Source of the DNA: Phycisphaerales bacterium
GTDB taxonomy: Bacteria > Planctomycetota > Phycisphaerae > Phycisphaerales > UBA1924
Assembly: GCA_019747615.1 (NCBI GenBank)
Contig: JAIEQQ010000637.1
Location: 1 to 5,427 of the forward strand
DNA: 5,427 bases
Direction: 5' to 3'
The notes beneath the pieces were generated by a model, which had not been told where the DNA came from, did not search any database, and was given only the letters and a program-made list of their open reading frames with translations. Shown here in pieces: positions 1 to 5,427 of the stretch (within the stretch, counting starts at the first letter, position 1; every line of letters starts with the position of its first letter). The position numbers were made by a program, and so were the translations under genes.

Positions 1-82
1 GCTTTTCTTTGAGTCGCGCGCCGCCGCACGCCGATCGCGCCGCTTTGACTCGCACACTCCACACCCTTCGAACCCACACCTC

Positions 83-180
83 TCAGCCCGACGGGCTGAT
101 CGCCAGTAGCCGGGGGTGGAGCGAGTCTTCGAGCGACACCCCCGGATGCGCCGTCGATTCGTCGCACCCTGAAAGGGTGC
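83..180. repeat. Cluster of three hairpins, probable dispersed composite repeat
   Basis: Three perfect inverted repeats lie within 98 bases. Hairpin 1 (83-99) has a 7-bp stem TCAGCCC/GGGCTGA around a GAC loop. Hairpin 2 (110-145) has a 9-bp stem CCGGGGGTG/CACCCCCGG around an 18-base loop that holds GAGCGA twice, six bases apart. Hairpin 3 (164-180) has a 7-bp stem GCACCCT/AGGGTGC around a GAA loop. No coding sequence explains them. From memory, composite elements with the same order of small hairpins are scattered through planctomycete and related genomes and are sometimes misannotated as short proteins; this is recall and was not checked. Hairpin 3 begins 17 bases past the stop of the minus-strand operon, so it could also help end that transcript, although no T-tract follows on either strand. 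Confidence 0.6.
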
Positions 181-196
181 TCGTCTTGGGGCCAAC

Positions 197-931
197 TCAC
201 CCAACCCACGAGTTCCCAAACCCACACTCCGGGCACCGCCGCCCCGGCGTTGCCGATCGGTCGTACCCACACCGCACACACAGCCGCCGCGGCCGTCGCT
301 CGGCAATGACTTCGCGCAGCCTCACATACGACCTTCGTCGCACAAACGCCCACGCCGCGATGGCGAACACTGCCAACGCCATCGCGTCGTGCAGCACGTT
401 TCGCCAGATCACACGCGACCTCCATCGCCCGCCCTCCGGCAGATACCGCGCAGCCTCCGCGTCACCCAACCAGTTCGCGGCGTACAACTTCAGCACCGCG
501 TCCTGATCCGCCGCGCTTATCGTGGCCTCTTCAGCTTCAGGAAGTACCGACACGGGCACAACGCCCGGCACGAACGCGACCCACGGCAAGACGAAACCCA
601 CGCCGACACTGGGTCTCCGCTTTCGAACGATCATCACTGAGCAGTCATATGGTGGCGGCTCGGCGGGTGCGATCCGCGCGTTGCCGGCGTCAACCCAGAC
701 GCCGTTCACTCGAAAGTAGGAGGCGGGTGCAGCTCTCCCCCGCGCCCTTGTAGCGTCCATCAGTGGGTTGAGCGAGATCAGTGAGTACGCCGTCAGTCCG
801 TGCTGCAGTGACTCAGACGTTGAGAAGAGCAGCGCACCCATGCCCCAGTAGAACGCGACCAAACACGCAGCGACCACGGTCAGTCTTCGAAGAAAGCACC
901 ACGCCACCGCTCTGTCAATCGCTCGAATCAT
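197..931 (-). CDS. Two-helix membrane protein with C-terminal zinc ribbon, function unknown
   Basis: This 244-residue protein belongs to no family I can name. Residues 1-14 are basic, and a hydrophobic helix spans about 15-37. A soluble region of about 140 residues follows (38-177), then a second helix (about 178-198), a very basic stretch, and a C-terminal zinc ribbon with Cys218, Cys221, Cys233 and Cys236 in the pattern CxxCGYD...CPECG. By the positive-inside rule both ends should be cytoplasmic and the middle region external. Such a tail is common on planctomycete membrane proteins, to my knowledge, and its role is not known to me. The start ATG (929-931) is preceded by AAGGG eight bases upstream, a good ribosome site. 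It is the last gene of the probable minus-strand operon, 56 bases after its neighbour, and the hairpin cluster lies just beyond its stop. The reading frame is well supported; the function is not. Confidence 0.8.
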   Translation of the reverse strand: MIRAIDRAVAWCFLRRLTVVAACLVAFYWGMGALLFSTSESLQHGLTAYSLISLNPLMDATRARGRAAPASYFRVNGVWVDAGNARIAPAEPPPYDCSVMIVRKRRPSVGVGFVLPWVAFVPGVVPVSVLPEAEEATISAADQDAVLKLYAANWLGDAEAARYLPEGGRWRSRVIWRNVLHDAMALAVFAIAAWAFVRRRSYVRLREVIAERRPRRLCVRCGYDRSATPGRRCPECGFGNSWVG

Positions 932-939
932 CGTTCACA

Positions 940-944
940 CCCTT
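940..944 (-). promoter_or_regulatory. Ribosome binding site of the gene at 197-931
   Basis: The minus strand reads AAGGG here, eight bases before the ATG at 931. This supports that start codon and is the clearest Shine-Dalgarno in the minus-strand operon. Confidence 0.5.
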
Positions 945-987
945 GCTTTCCGCCCCGCGCGCCATGCACCGTTGCGACTTCCTCCCG

Positions 988-2106
988 CTACCGCGCCCGC
1001 GAATACGCCCCCGACTCCCTCGCCACCACGCGCCCCGCCGGCGCCCACTCCGCCCCGCAACGCGGGCACCGCCGCACGCCGTGCTCGCCCGGTTCCACGC
1101 CCGCCAGCGAGCCCACGCACGAGGGGCAGCGATCGGCCGTGAGCATCACCTGCATGAAGCTATTGACGTGCGTCACCGTCGCCCGCCGGAAGTACCGCGG
1201 CAGCCTCGACGCGAAGAACCCCGCAAACACCGTGGCCATCGCCACGCCCAGGACTGCGAGCGCGGAATCGCTGGTGAACTTGAACGGCAGCGCACGCTGC
1301 AGAGAAACGTAACCGAACCACAGGCAAAGTGCGGTCGCGCCAAGCCGCAATACAACCGCAAGAACCCGATCCATCCAGTGGCCCGCGACGTGCCGCAGTT
1401 CATCGAACACCGCCGGCGGAATCTCGGCCCGTTCCTCAGCGCTCAGGTTGCTCAGATCCGCCGCCGCCAGCAACACCGGCCGCGCATACGCGTCGTAGAC
1501 CGTGTCCCGAACCGGCTTCGGTGGCCACGTCCACCCGCGCCCGTCGCGATGGTCCGGCGTTGGTTTCTCCGGCGTCGGCGGTGCGTCGGTTAAGCGCAAC
1601 CCGTCAAGCACGCTCGCAGGCGCGAGCCGCGACGCCCGCCACGCCGCGGCGCACTCGGGGCACACCACACACCCGTCGCCCGCTGGCGCGATCCCGCGCA
1701 AGCTCGAGAGACACTGGGCACAGCGCCCGTAGTACGTGTACACCTCAATCCACTTCCCGAAGCCCCGCGTGGGTTGGATCGATGCGATCGCAAAGATCAA
1801 CGCGATAAACGCCACCGGCCACGCGTACCCCATGACCGATTGCGGAATGCCCAGCATCGGAGCAGCCATCGGGGCCACGATCGCCATCGCGCCCGCTGCC
1901 AGCCCAAGCACGAGCACCATGGGATCGATCCGCGCCGTCAACGGATTCTCCAGCGGCACCCCCGCGTTCCGTCGCCAGATCTCCTCAAGCTCGGGCTCGC
2001 GGTCGTTGCTCGCGCTCTCCATCTTCAACGCGTGCGCGGCCCGCGCCACATCCACCGCGCGCCCGCGATCATCCGTGTACCGTGCTCCGAAGCTCCACCA
2101 CGCCAT
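988..2106 (-). CDS. Four-helix membrane protein with two zinc ribbons, paralogue of the upstream gene
   Basis: This 372-residue protein of unknown function has a soluble N-terminus of about 60 residues beginning MAWW. Two helices (about 61-83 and 92-112) are followed by a soluble segment (113-247). That segment carries zinc ribbon 1: Cys129 and Cys132, then Cys146, Cys149 and Cys152 in GCVVCPEC. Next come PTPDHRDG and GWTWPP, then AAADLSNL. Two more helices (about 248-271 and 281-299) lead to zinc ribbon 2 (Cys327, Cys330, Cys347, Cys350) and the end SRAR. With four helices, both ribbons should lie on one side, probably the cytoplasm. I chose the ATG at 2104-2106 because the paralogue starts at the matching residue; an upstream TTG at 2202 would add 32 residues without homology and overlap the previous gene. 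No clear Shine-Dalgarno precedes this ATG. It is probably the second gene of the operon, 58 bases after its paralogue. Metal binding, nucleic-acid binding or protein contact are all possible. Confidence 0.8.
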   Translation of the reverse strand: MAWWSFGARYTDDRGRAVDVARAAHALKMESASNDREPELEEIWRRNAGVPLENPLTARIDPMVLVLGLAAGAMAIVAPMAAPMLGIPQSVMGYAWPVAFIALIFAIASIQPTRGFGKWIEVYTYYGRCAQCLSSLRGIAPAGDGCVVCPECAAAWRASRLAPASVLDGLRLTDAPPTPEKPTPDHRDGRGWTWPPKPVRDTVYDAYARPVLLAAADLSNLSAEERAEIPPAVFDELRHVAGHWMDRVLAVVLRLGATALCLWFGYVSLQRALPFKFTSDSALAVLGVAMATVFAGFFASRLPRYFRRATVTHVNSFMQVMLTADRCPSCVGSLAGVEPGEHGVRRCPRCGAEWAPAGRVVARESGAYSRAR

Positions 2107-2164
2107 ACCCGCGACAGTATGTTCCCCTCGCCACAGCCCACACGCCCCCACGCCGCCGCACATC

Positions 2165-3292
2165 TCACCGCGCTCTCGACCACGCCGAGCCCGATGGCGC
2201 AATCACCTCACCGCCCGCCGCCCACTCCGCCGCGCACCGCGGGCACCGCCACACGTCACGCCCCTCGTGCACCTCGCGCTCAACATCCACCATCGACGCC
2301 ACGCACGACGGGCACCGATCCGCCGCCAACATCGCCTGCACAAACCGCCGCACACGCACCACCCTCGTCCGCGCAAACAGCCGCGGCAGGCTCGTGCTGA
2401 AGAACACCGCGAGGAACGTGAACATGACGCCCGCCATCAGCCCGCCGATCGATTCAACCGTGAACCGCAGCGGAAGCGAACGAGCCATCTGCAAGTACGC
2501 CAGCCACAAGAGCATCGCAATGACCGCGGCACGCCACGCCAGCCCAATCACACGATCAACCAACCCACCCGCCGCACTCGTCAGCCGCTGACGCACGAGT
2601 CGCGGAATCTCCGCGAGCTCCGCGCTGTTCAAGTTGCTCAGATCCGCCGCCGCCAGCGGCACCGGACGCGCAAACGCATCCAGCACCGTCACCGGCGCTC
2701 GCCGCGGCGGCCACGTCCACCCCGCGCCATCGCGATGGTCCGGCGTCGGTCGCGCCGGCGTCGGAGCCGGATCCGTCGCCCGAAGCGCGTCCAGCACATG
2801 CGCCGGCGCGATCCGCGAAGCCCGCCACGCCGCGGCACACTCCGGACACACCACGCAACCATCCCAGTCCGCATTCAACCCACGCAGGCTCGACAAGCAC
2901 TGCGGGCAACGCCCGTAGTACGTGTACATTTCGATCGACCGCCCGAAGCGGCTCGTTCGAGTTGTTGCTCGAACGATGAAGGGAAACGTGAGCCCGACCA
3001 CAGCTGGAATGATGGCCGCGGACCACTGCGGCAGACCGAGCCCGGGCGCAGCCATAGATCCAATGACCATGGCGAATGTCAGCGCCAGAATGCCCGCGAT
3101 CATCAACCAGCTCATCGACTCCATCATCAGTTGCCTGCGAGGTATCGCCCCCATCCGCCGCCAGATCTCGCGCAGCTCCGGATCCACCTGCCCGCTGGCC
3201 GACTCCACCCGAATGGCAACCTCCGCGCGAGCAGGATCCACCACGCGACCGCGATCATCCACCGTGCCCGCATCAGAAGACCACCATCCCAT
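2165..3292 (-). CDS. Four-helix membrane protein with two zinc ribbons, first gene of probable operon
   Basis: This 375-residue protein is the tandem paralogue of the next gene and has the same plan. A soluble N-terminus starts MGWW and includes DDRGRVVDPARA and ESAS. Helices lie near 61-83 and 90-108. Zinc ribbon 1 has Cys129, Cys132, Cys146, Cys149 and Cys152, followed by PTPDHRDG, GWTWPP and AAADLSNL. Helices near 246-268 and 282-300 precede zinc ribbon 2 (Cys327, Cys330, Cys350, Cys353) and the end SRAR. The two proteins align without a gap to residue 330, with one three-residue difference inside ribbon 2. The ATG at 3290-3292 matches the start of the paralogue; the longer frame from a TTG at 3382 adds 30 unsupported residues. 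No Shine-Dalgarno precedes the ATG (GGCACC lies directly upstream), so initiation may be leaderless or coupled to an upstream short ORF. The family is not one I recognise, and no enzymatic motif is visible. Confidence 0.8.
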   Translation of the reverse strand: MGWWSSDAGTVDDRGRVVDPARAEVAIRVESASGQVDPELREIWRRMGAIPRRQLMMESMSWLMIAGILALTFAMVIGSMAAPGLGLPQWSAAIIPAVVGLTFPFIVRATTRTSRFGRSIEMYTYYGRCPQCLSSLRGLNADWDGCVVCPECAAAWRASRIAPAHVLDALRATDPAPTPARPTPDHRDGAGWTWPPRRAPVTVLDAFARPVPLAAADLSNLNSAELAEIPRLVRQRLTSAAGGLVDRVIGLAWRAAVIAMLLWLAYLQMARSLPLRFTVESIGGLMAGVMFTFLAVFFSTSLPRLFARTRVVRVRRFVQAMLAADRCPSCVASMVDVEREVHEGRDVWRCPRCAAEWAAGGEVIAPSGSAWSRAR

Positions 3293-3490
3293 GGTGCCGA
3301 TGGTACGTGGCGCGTGCCACAATGTCGCGCGTGGTACTTCGAAGGACGCCGGCAAAGCACACGCGCCGCGCCGGCCGACCAAGCGCCAGGCTCATTACCG
3401 CGTTGACCCTCGGGCGTCCCCGTTGTTCGCCGTACTCATTGGCCCTCCATGATCCCGACGTGAAATCCACGACATGCAAGAAACCCATAC

Positions 3491-3504
3491 GATGCGGACG
3501 CATC
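3491..3504. promoter_or_regulatory. Candidate operator palindrome
   Basis: GATGCG and CGCATC form a perfect 6+6 inverted repeat around a two-base centre. It ends 78 bases before the ATG of the dehydrogenase gene, a usual place for a dimeric repressor or activator site. No regulator gene lies in the window and the repeat does not recur, so the assignment rests on symmetry and position only. Confidence 0.25.
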
Positions 3505-3570
3505 TGAGGACGCTCCCGATCAAGACATGATTTGCAATGATCTGTCGGGCAAGTGACATCCATCTGTTTC

Positions 3571-3575
3571 AGGAG
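3571..3575 (+). promoter_or_regulatory. Ribosome binding site of the dehydrogenase gene
   Basis: AGGAG stands seven bases before the ATG at 3583. It decides the start: the in-frame GTG at 3553 lies upstream of this site, and the ten residues it would add do not match the usual SDR N-terminus. Confidence 0.75.
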
Positions 3576-3582
3576 TTTGATC

Positions 3583-4332
3583 ATGCCGAATCTCTCGAAC
3601 CACGTCGCCATCGTCACCGGTTCCGCCCGCGGCATCGGCTCGGCCATCGCCCACCGCCTCGCCGCCGACGGCGCCAAGGTCATTGTCAACTACGCCAGCA
3701 GCGCCGGCCCGGCGCAAGAGACCGTCGCATCAATCACCAAGGCCGGCGGCAAAGCCGTCGCGATCCAGGGCGATCTCAGCGATCCCAGCGCGGTAAAAGC
3801 ACTCTTTGACGGCGCAGAGAAAGCCTTCGGCCCCGTCACCATCCTCGTCAACAACGCCGGCGTCTACGAGACCAAGCCGGTCGTCGAGGCCGACAAGGAA
3901 CACTTCGAAAAGGTCTTCCGCGCCAACGTGCTCAGCGTCGTGCTCACCGCCGGTGAGTTCGGCCGCCGCTTCAAGGGCACCTCCGGCCGCATCGTCAACA
4001 TCTCCTCCGGCGGCGCGCGAGCCTCCCTCCCCGGCGGCTCGGTCTACTGCGCATCCAAAGCCGCAGTCGAAGGCCTCACCCGCGGCCAGGCCCTTGAGCT
4101 CGGCGCCAAGGGCATCACCGTCAACGCCATCGCCCCCGGCACCACCGAAACCGAAATGCTCAAGGCCGGCCTCCCCGAGGACATCAAGAAGCACATGATC
4201 GCCAGCACCACCCTCGGCCGCCTCGGCAAGCCCGAAGACATCGCCGACGCCGTCGCCTTCGTCTGCTCCGACGACGCCCGCTGGATCACCGGCACCTTCA
4301 TCGACGTCAGCGGCGGCCTCCGCATCGGTTGA
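3583..4332 (+). CDS. Short-chain dehydrogenase/reductase (SDR), FabG/glucose-dehydrogenase-like
   Basis: This is a complete classical SDR of 249 residues, the usual family length, expected to be a soluble cytoplasmic NAD(P)-dependent oxidoreductase with a Rossmann fold. The cofactor motif TGSARGIG is at residues 12-19, Asp64 is the likely adenine-contacting acid, and NNAG is at 90-93. The catalytic tetrad Asn115, Ser142, Tyr155 and Lys159 (YCASK) is intact. PG at 185-186 follows the usual VNAIAPG stretch, and the C-terminal ITGTFIDVSGG is typical. The second strand ends VNYASS without an acidic residue, which in this family favours NADP(H). The substrate cannot be told: relatives include 3-oxoacyl-ACP reductases, glucose 1-dehydrogenases and many sugar or alcohol dehydrogenases. 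No fatty-acid synthesis gene is nearby, which argues mildly against the housekeeping FabG. It appears to be transcribed alone or with the serpin gene downstream. Confidence 0.95.
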   Translation: MPNLSNHVAIVTGSARGIGSAIAHRLAADGAKVIVNYASSAGPAQETVASITKAGGKAVAIQGDLSDPSAVKALFDGAEKAFGPVTILVNNAGVYETKPVVEADKEHFEKVFRANVLSVVLTAGEFGRRFKGTSGRIVNISSGGARASLPGGSVYCASKAAVEGLTRGQALELGAKGITVNAIAPGTTETEMLKAGLPEDIKKHMIASTTLGRLGKPEDIADAVAFVCSDDARWITGTFIDVSGGLRIG

Positions 4333-4421
4333 GCCCGGCCGCCCGCCGCCCGCCACGGACCTTGCAGAAATCTCCGAACTCCAGTGAACCAACACGCTCT
4401 CCGCCGGCCTGAACAGCCGAC

Positions 4422-4439
4422 CGACGCGTTGTGGCGTCG
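4422..4439. other. Small hairpin in the dehydrogenase-serpin spacer
   Basis: CGACGC and GCGTCG form a 6-bp stem around a six-base loop, 90 bases after the dehydrogenase stop. No T-run follows on either strand, so it is not a canonical intrinsic terminator. Whether it ends or pauses transcription cannot be judged from sequence. Confidence 0.3.
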
Positions 4440-4461
4440 CGCCGTGAAGTCACTGATCACT

Positions 4462-4465
4462 GGAG
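4462..4465 (+). promoter_or_regulatory. Ribosome binding site of the serpin gene
   Basis: GGAG stands seven bases before the ATG at 4473 and ten before the second in-frame ATG at 4476. Spacing favours the first ATG, though either codon gives essentially the same protein. Confidence 0.6.
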
Positions 4466-4472
4466 CCCGCCG

Positions 4473-5427
4473 ATGATGCATCTCTCCGCCGCGTTGGTCG
4501 CCGCAACAACCCTGATGGTCGCGGGTTCTCCGCCAGTCGGCGCACCGCGCGATCCCTCCAGCGGCGGCCCGGGAAAACCCGCGGCCACCGCCAGCACAAC
4601 CGGCGCACCGCTGACCCCGCCAGCAGACATCGCCCCGGCAGTCGCCGCGAACAACACCTTCGCCGCCGACATCTTCCGAGGCGTCGCCAAGGCGCCCGGC
4701 AACGTCGCCGTGTCACCTTGGAACATCGCCACCGCGCTGGAGATGGCCCGCGCCGGCGCACGCGGCCCAACCCACGCGGGCATCACCAGATCTCTCCGCC
4801 AGGATTCAAAGCTCGCCAACCCGCAGGCCAACTCCGACGCGCTCCGCAGCGAGGTTCTTGCCAGCACCGGGCCCAAGTCCGCGTTCAAGCTCGTCGAGTC
4901 CAGCCGCCTCTGGATCAACCCCAAACTCTCCACGCTCGACTCCTACCGCGCCACCCTCGCCGCGAGGTTCAACGCCGACGACAAGCAACTCGATTTCTCT
5001 GACCCTCACTCCGCCGCCAGCGCGATCAACACGTGGGTCGCGGCGTCCACCAACAACCTCATCACCCAACTCATCGACGCCGGCTCGCTGGCCAGCGATA
5101 CCAGCTCGGTCATCACCAGCGCCGTGTACTTCAACGCGCAGTGGGACGAGCCGTTCGACATCGCTGACACCAAGCCGCAGAAGTTCTTCCTCTCGCCCGA
5201 GAAGTCCATCGAGCACCCGCTGATGGAGAAGACCGATTGGACGCTCTACGCCGAGATCCCCGGCGCGACGATCGCAACCCTGAACTACAAAGCCGAGAAC
5301 AACGCGTACCCCGCGCGAGCGATGTTCATCCTCCCCGCGCCCGGCAAGATGGACGAAGTGATCGCCGGGCTTGACATCGCCGCCGCCCGCGCCGCGCTGC
5401 GAAAGGAACTGGTGCAGTTGCACCTGC
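4473..5427 (+). CDS. Secreted serpin (serine protease inhibitor family), 3' end outside window
   Basis: The frame is open from two consecutive ATG codons to the window edge, giving 318 residues without a stop. Residues 1-24 look like a signal peptide (hydrophobic about 4-18, possible cleavage after VGA), but the N-terminus lacks the usual Lys or Arg. A Pro/Ala/Gly/Thr-rich linker follows to about residue 50. The serpin domain then shows NVAVSPWNIATALEMARAGA at 77-96, SRLWI at 144-148, INTWVAASTNNLITQLI at 185-201, VITSAVYFNAQWDEPF at 213-228 (Trp224 matches the conserved breach tryptophan), and MFILPAPGKMDEVI at 284-297. Known serpins trap serine or cysteine proteases with a reactive-centre loop some 30-40 residues from the C-terminus. 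A domain of about 370 residues implies roughly 100 residues are missing here, including that loop, so inhibitory activity and target specificity cannot be read. Its site of action is probably the periplasm or outside the cell. Confidence 0.93.
   Translation, partial: MMHLSAALVAATTLMVAGSPPVGAPRDPSSGGPGKPAATASTTGAPLTPPADIAPAVAANNTFAADIFRGVAKAPGNVAVSPWNIATALEMARAGARGPTHAGITRSLRQDSKLANPQANSDALRSEVLASTGPKSAFKLVESSRLWINPKLSTLDSYRATLAARFNADDKQLDFSDPHSAASAINTWVAASTNNLITQLIDAGSLASDTSSVITSAVYFNAQWDEPFDIADTKPQKFFLSPEKSIEHPLMEKTDWTLYAEIPGATIATLNYKAENNAYPARAMFILPAPGKMDEVIAGLDIAAARAALRKELVQLHL

Larger units (their letters stand above)
988..3292 (-). repeat. Tandem gene duplication with conserved DNA blocks
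   Basis: The two minus-strand paralogues are offset by exactly 1186 bases over their alignable part. Perfect direct repeats survive at DNA level, for example 25 bases at 1447-1471 and 2633-2657 (encoding the AAADLSN region) and 19 bases at 1724-1742 and 2910-2928 (encoding VYTYYG/MYTYYG). Elsewhere, especially in the helices, the copies have diverged widely. This suggests an old duplication with local constraint rather than a recent copy. Confidence 0.75.
3293..3582. other. Divergent intergenic region between membrane operon and dehydrogenase gene
   Basis: These 290 bases separate the first minus-strand gene from the plus-strand dehydrogenase, so they should hold promoters for both. I find no convincing sigma-70 pair on either strand: a TTGACC at 3403-3408 has no good -10 at the right distance. 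What is visible is a palindrome at 3491-3504, a short inverted repeat GTGGC/GCCAC at 3307-3320 close to the minus-strand start, and possible tiny minus-strand ORFs between 3273 and 3439. No RNA gene was recognised. Confidence 0.4.

Noticed and set aside
83..180. A CRISPR array or tRNA in the hairpin cluster
   Set aside because: The three stems differ in sequence and spacing, there is no regular repeat-spacer unit, and no cloverleaf can be drawn.
9..506. A 165-codon plus-strand frame starting at TTG
   Set aside because: It runs through the hairpin cluster and antisense to the 197-931 gene, lacks a recognisable domain, and would be the kind of spurious protein such repeats often produce.
781..1593. 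A 270-codon plus-strand frame
   Set aside because: Its Arg/Pro/His-rich product and position opposite two better-supported genes mark it as a shadow.
2107..2202. An upstream TTG start for the second membrane gene, and likewise one at 3382 for the first
   Set aside because: The extensions share no similarity, whereas MAWW and MGWW starts align exactly between paralogues.
3307..3320. GTGGC/GCCAC inverted repeat near the first membrane gene as an operator
   Set aside because: Five-base arms are too short to stand out in DNA of this composition, and no extension or second copy was found.
1736..3406. A 556-codon open frame on the plus strand
   Set aside because: It lies antisense to both membrane paralogues and its translation is an Arg/Pro/His-rich composition typical of a shadow frame in GC-rich DNA. 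The minus-strand frames show matched paralogous motifs.
3403..3431. TTGACC as a -35 promoter element before the dehydrogenase gene
   Set aside because: The hexamers 17 or 18 bases downstream (TTCGCC, TCGCCG) do not resemble a -10 box.
3730..4395. A 221-codon minus-strand frame, rich in Gly, Ala, Asp and Val
   Set aside because: It is exactly opposite the SDR gene, whose catalytic motifs are intact. The composition is what the complement of GC-rich codons gives.
4806..5423. Minus-strand frames of 205 and 158 codons and plus-strand frames inside the serpin region
   Set aside because: The plus frame from 4473 carries several serpin motifs in order; the others have no recognisable content.

Overview
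The window is GC-rich bacterial DNA, most probably from a planctomycete and perhaps from the Phycisphaerae. Three things suggest this. The first is the C-terminal zinc-ribbon tail CxxCGYD...CPECG on a membrane protein, a motif I associate with planctomycete membrane proteins. The second is a cluster of GC-rich hairpins of a style I recall from planctomycete and related genomes. The third is a secreted serpin. Taxonomy is an inference from memory; no rRNA or marker gene is present.

Layout from left to right: bases 1-196 hold no supported gene but carry three compact hairpins (83-99, 110-145, 164-180). Bases 197-3292 carry three minus-strand genes, transcribed right to left with gaps of 58 and 56 bases, probably one operon. 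The first two (2165-3292 and 988-2106) are tandem paralogues: four-helix membrane proteins, each with two CxxC...CxxC zinc ribbons. Their sequences align without a gap for the first 330 residues. The third (197-931) is a two-helix membrane protein with a single C-terminal zinc ribbon. No family name is recognisable for any of the three.

Bases 3293-3582 are a divergent intergenic region with a 6+6 palindrome (3491-3504) and possible very short minus-strand ORFs. The plus strand then carries a classical short-chain dehydrogenase/reductase (3583-4332) with a strong Shine-Dalgarno. A 140-base spacer with weak hairpins follows. Last comes a secreted serpin (4473-5427) that runs off the window before its reactive-centre loop.

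The oxidoreductase and the serpin point the same way but show no obvious functional link to each other or to the membrane operon. The most unusual content is the three-gene membrane zinc-ribbon operon, with its very conserved inter-membrane segment, and the composite hairpin cluster at its downstream end.
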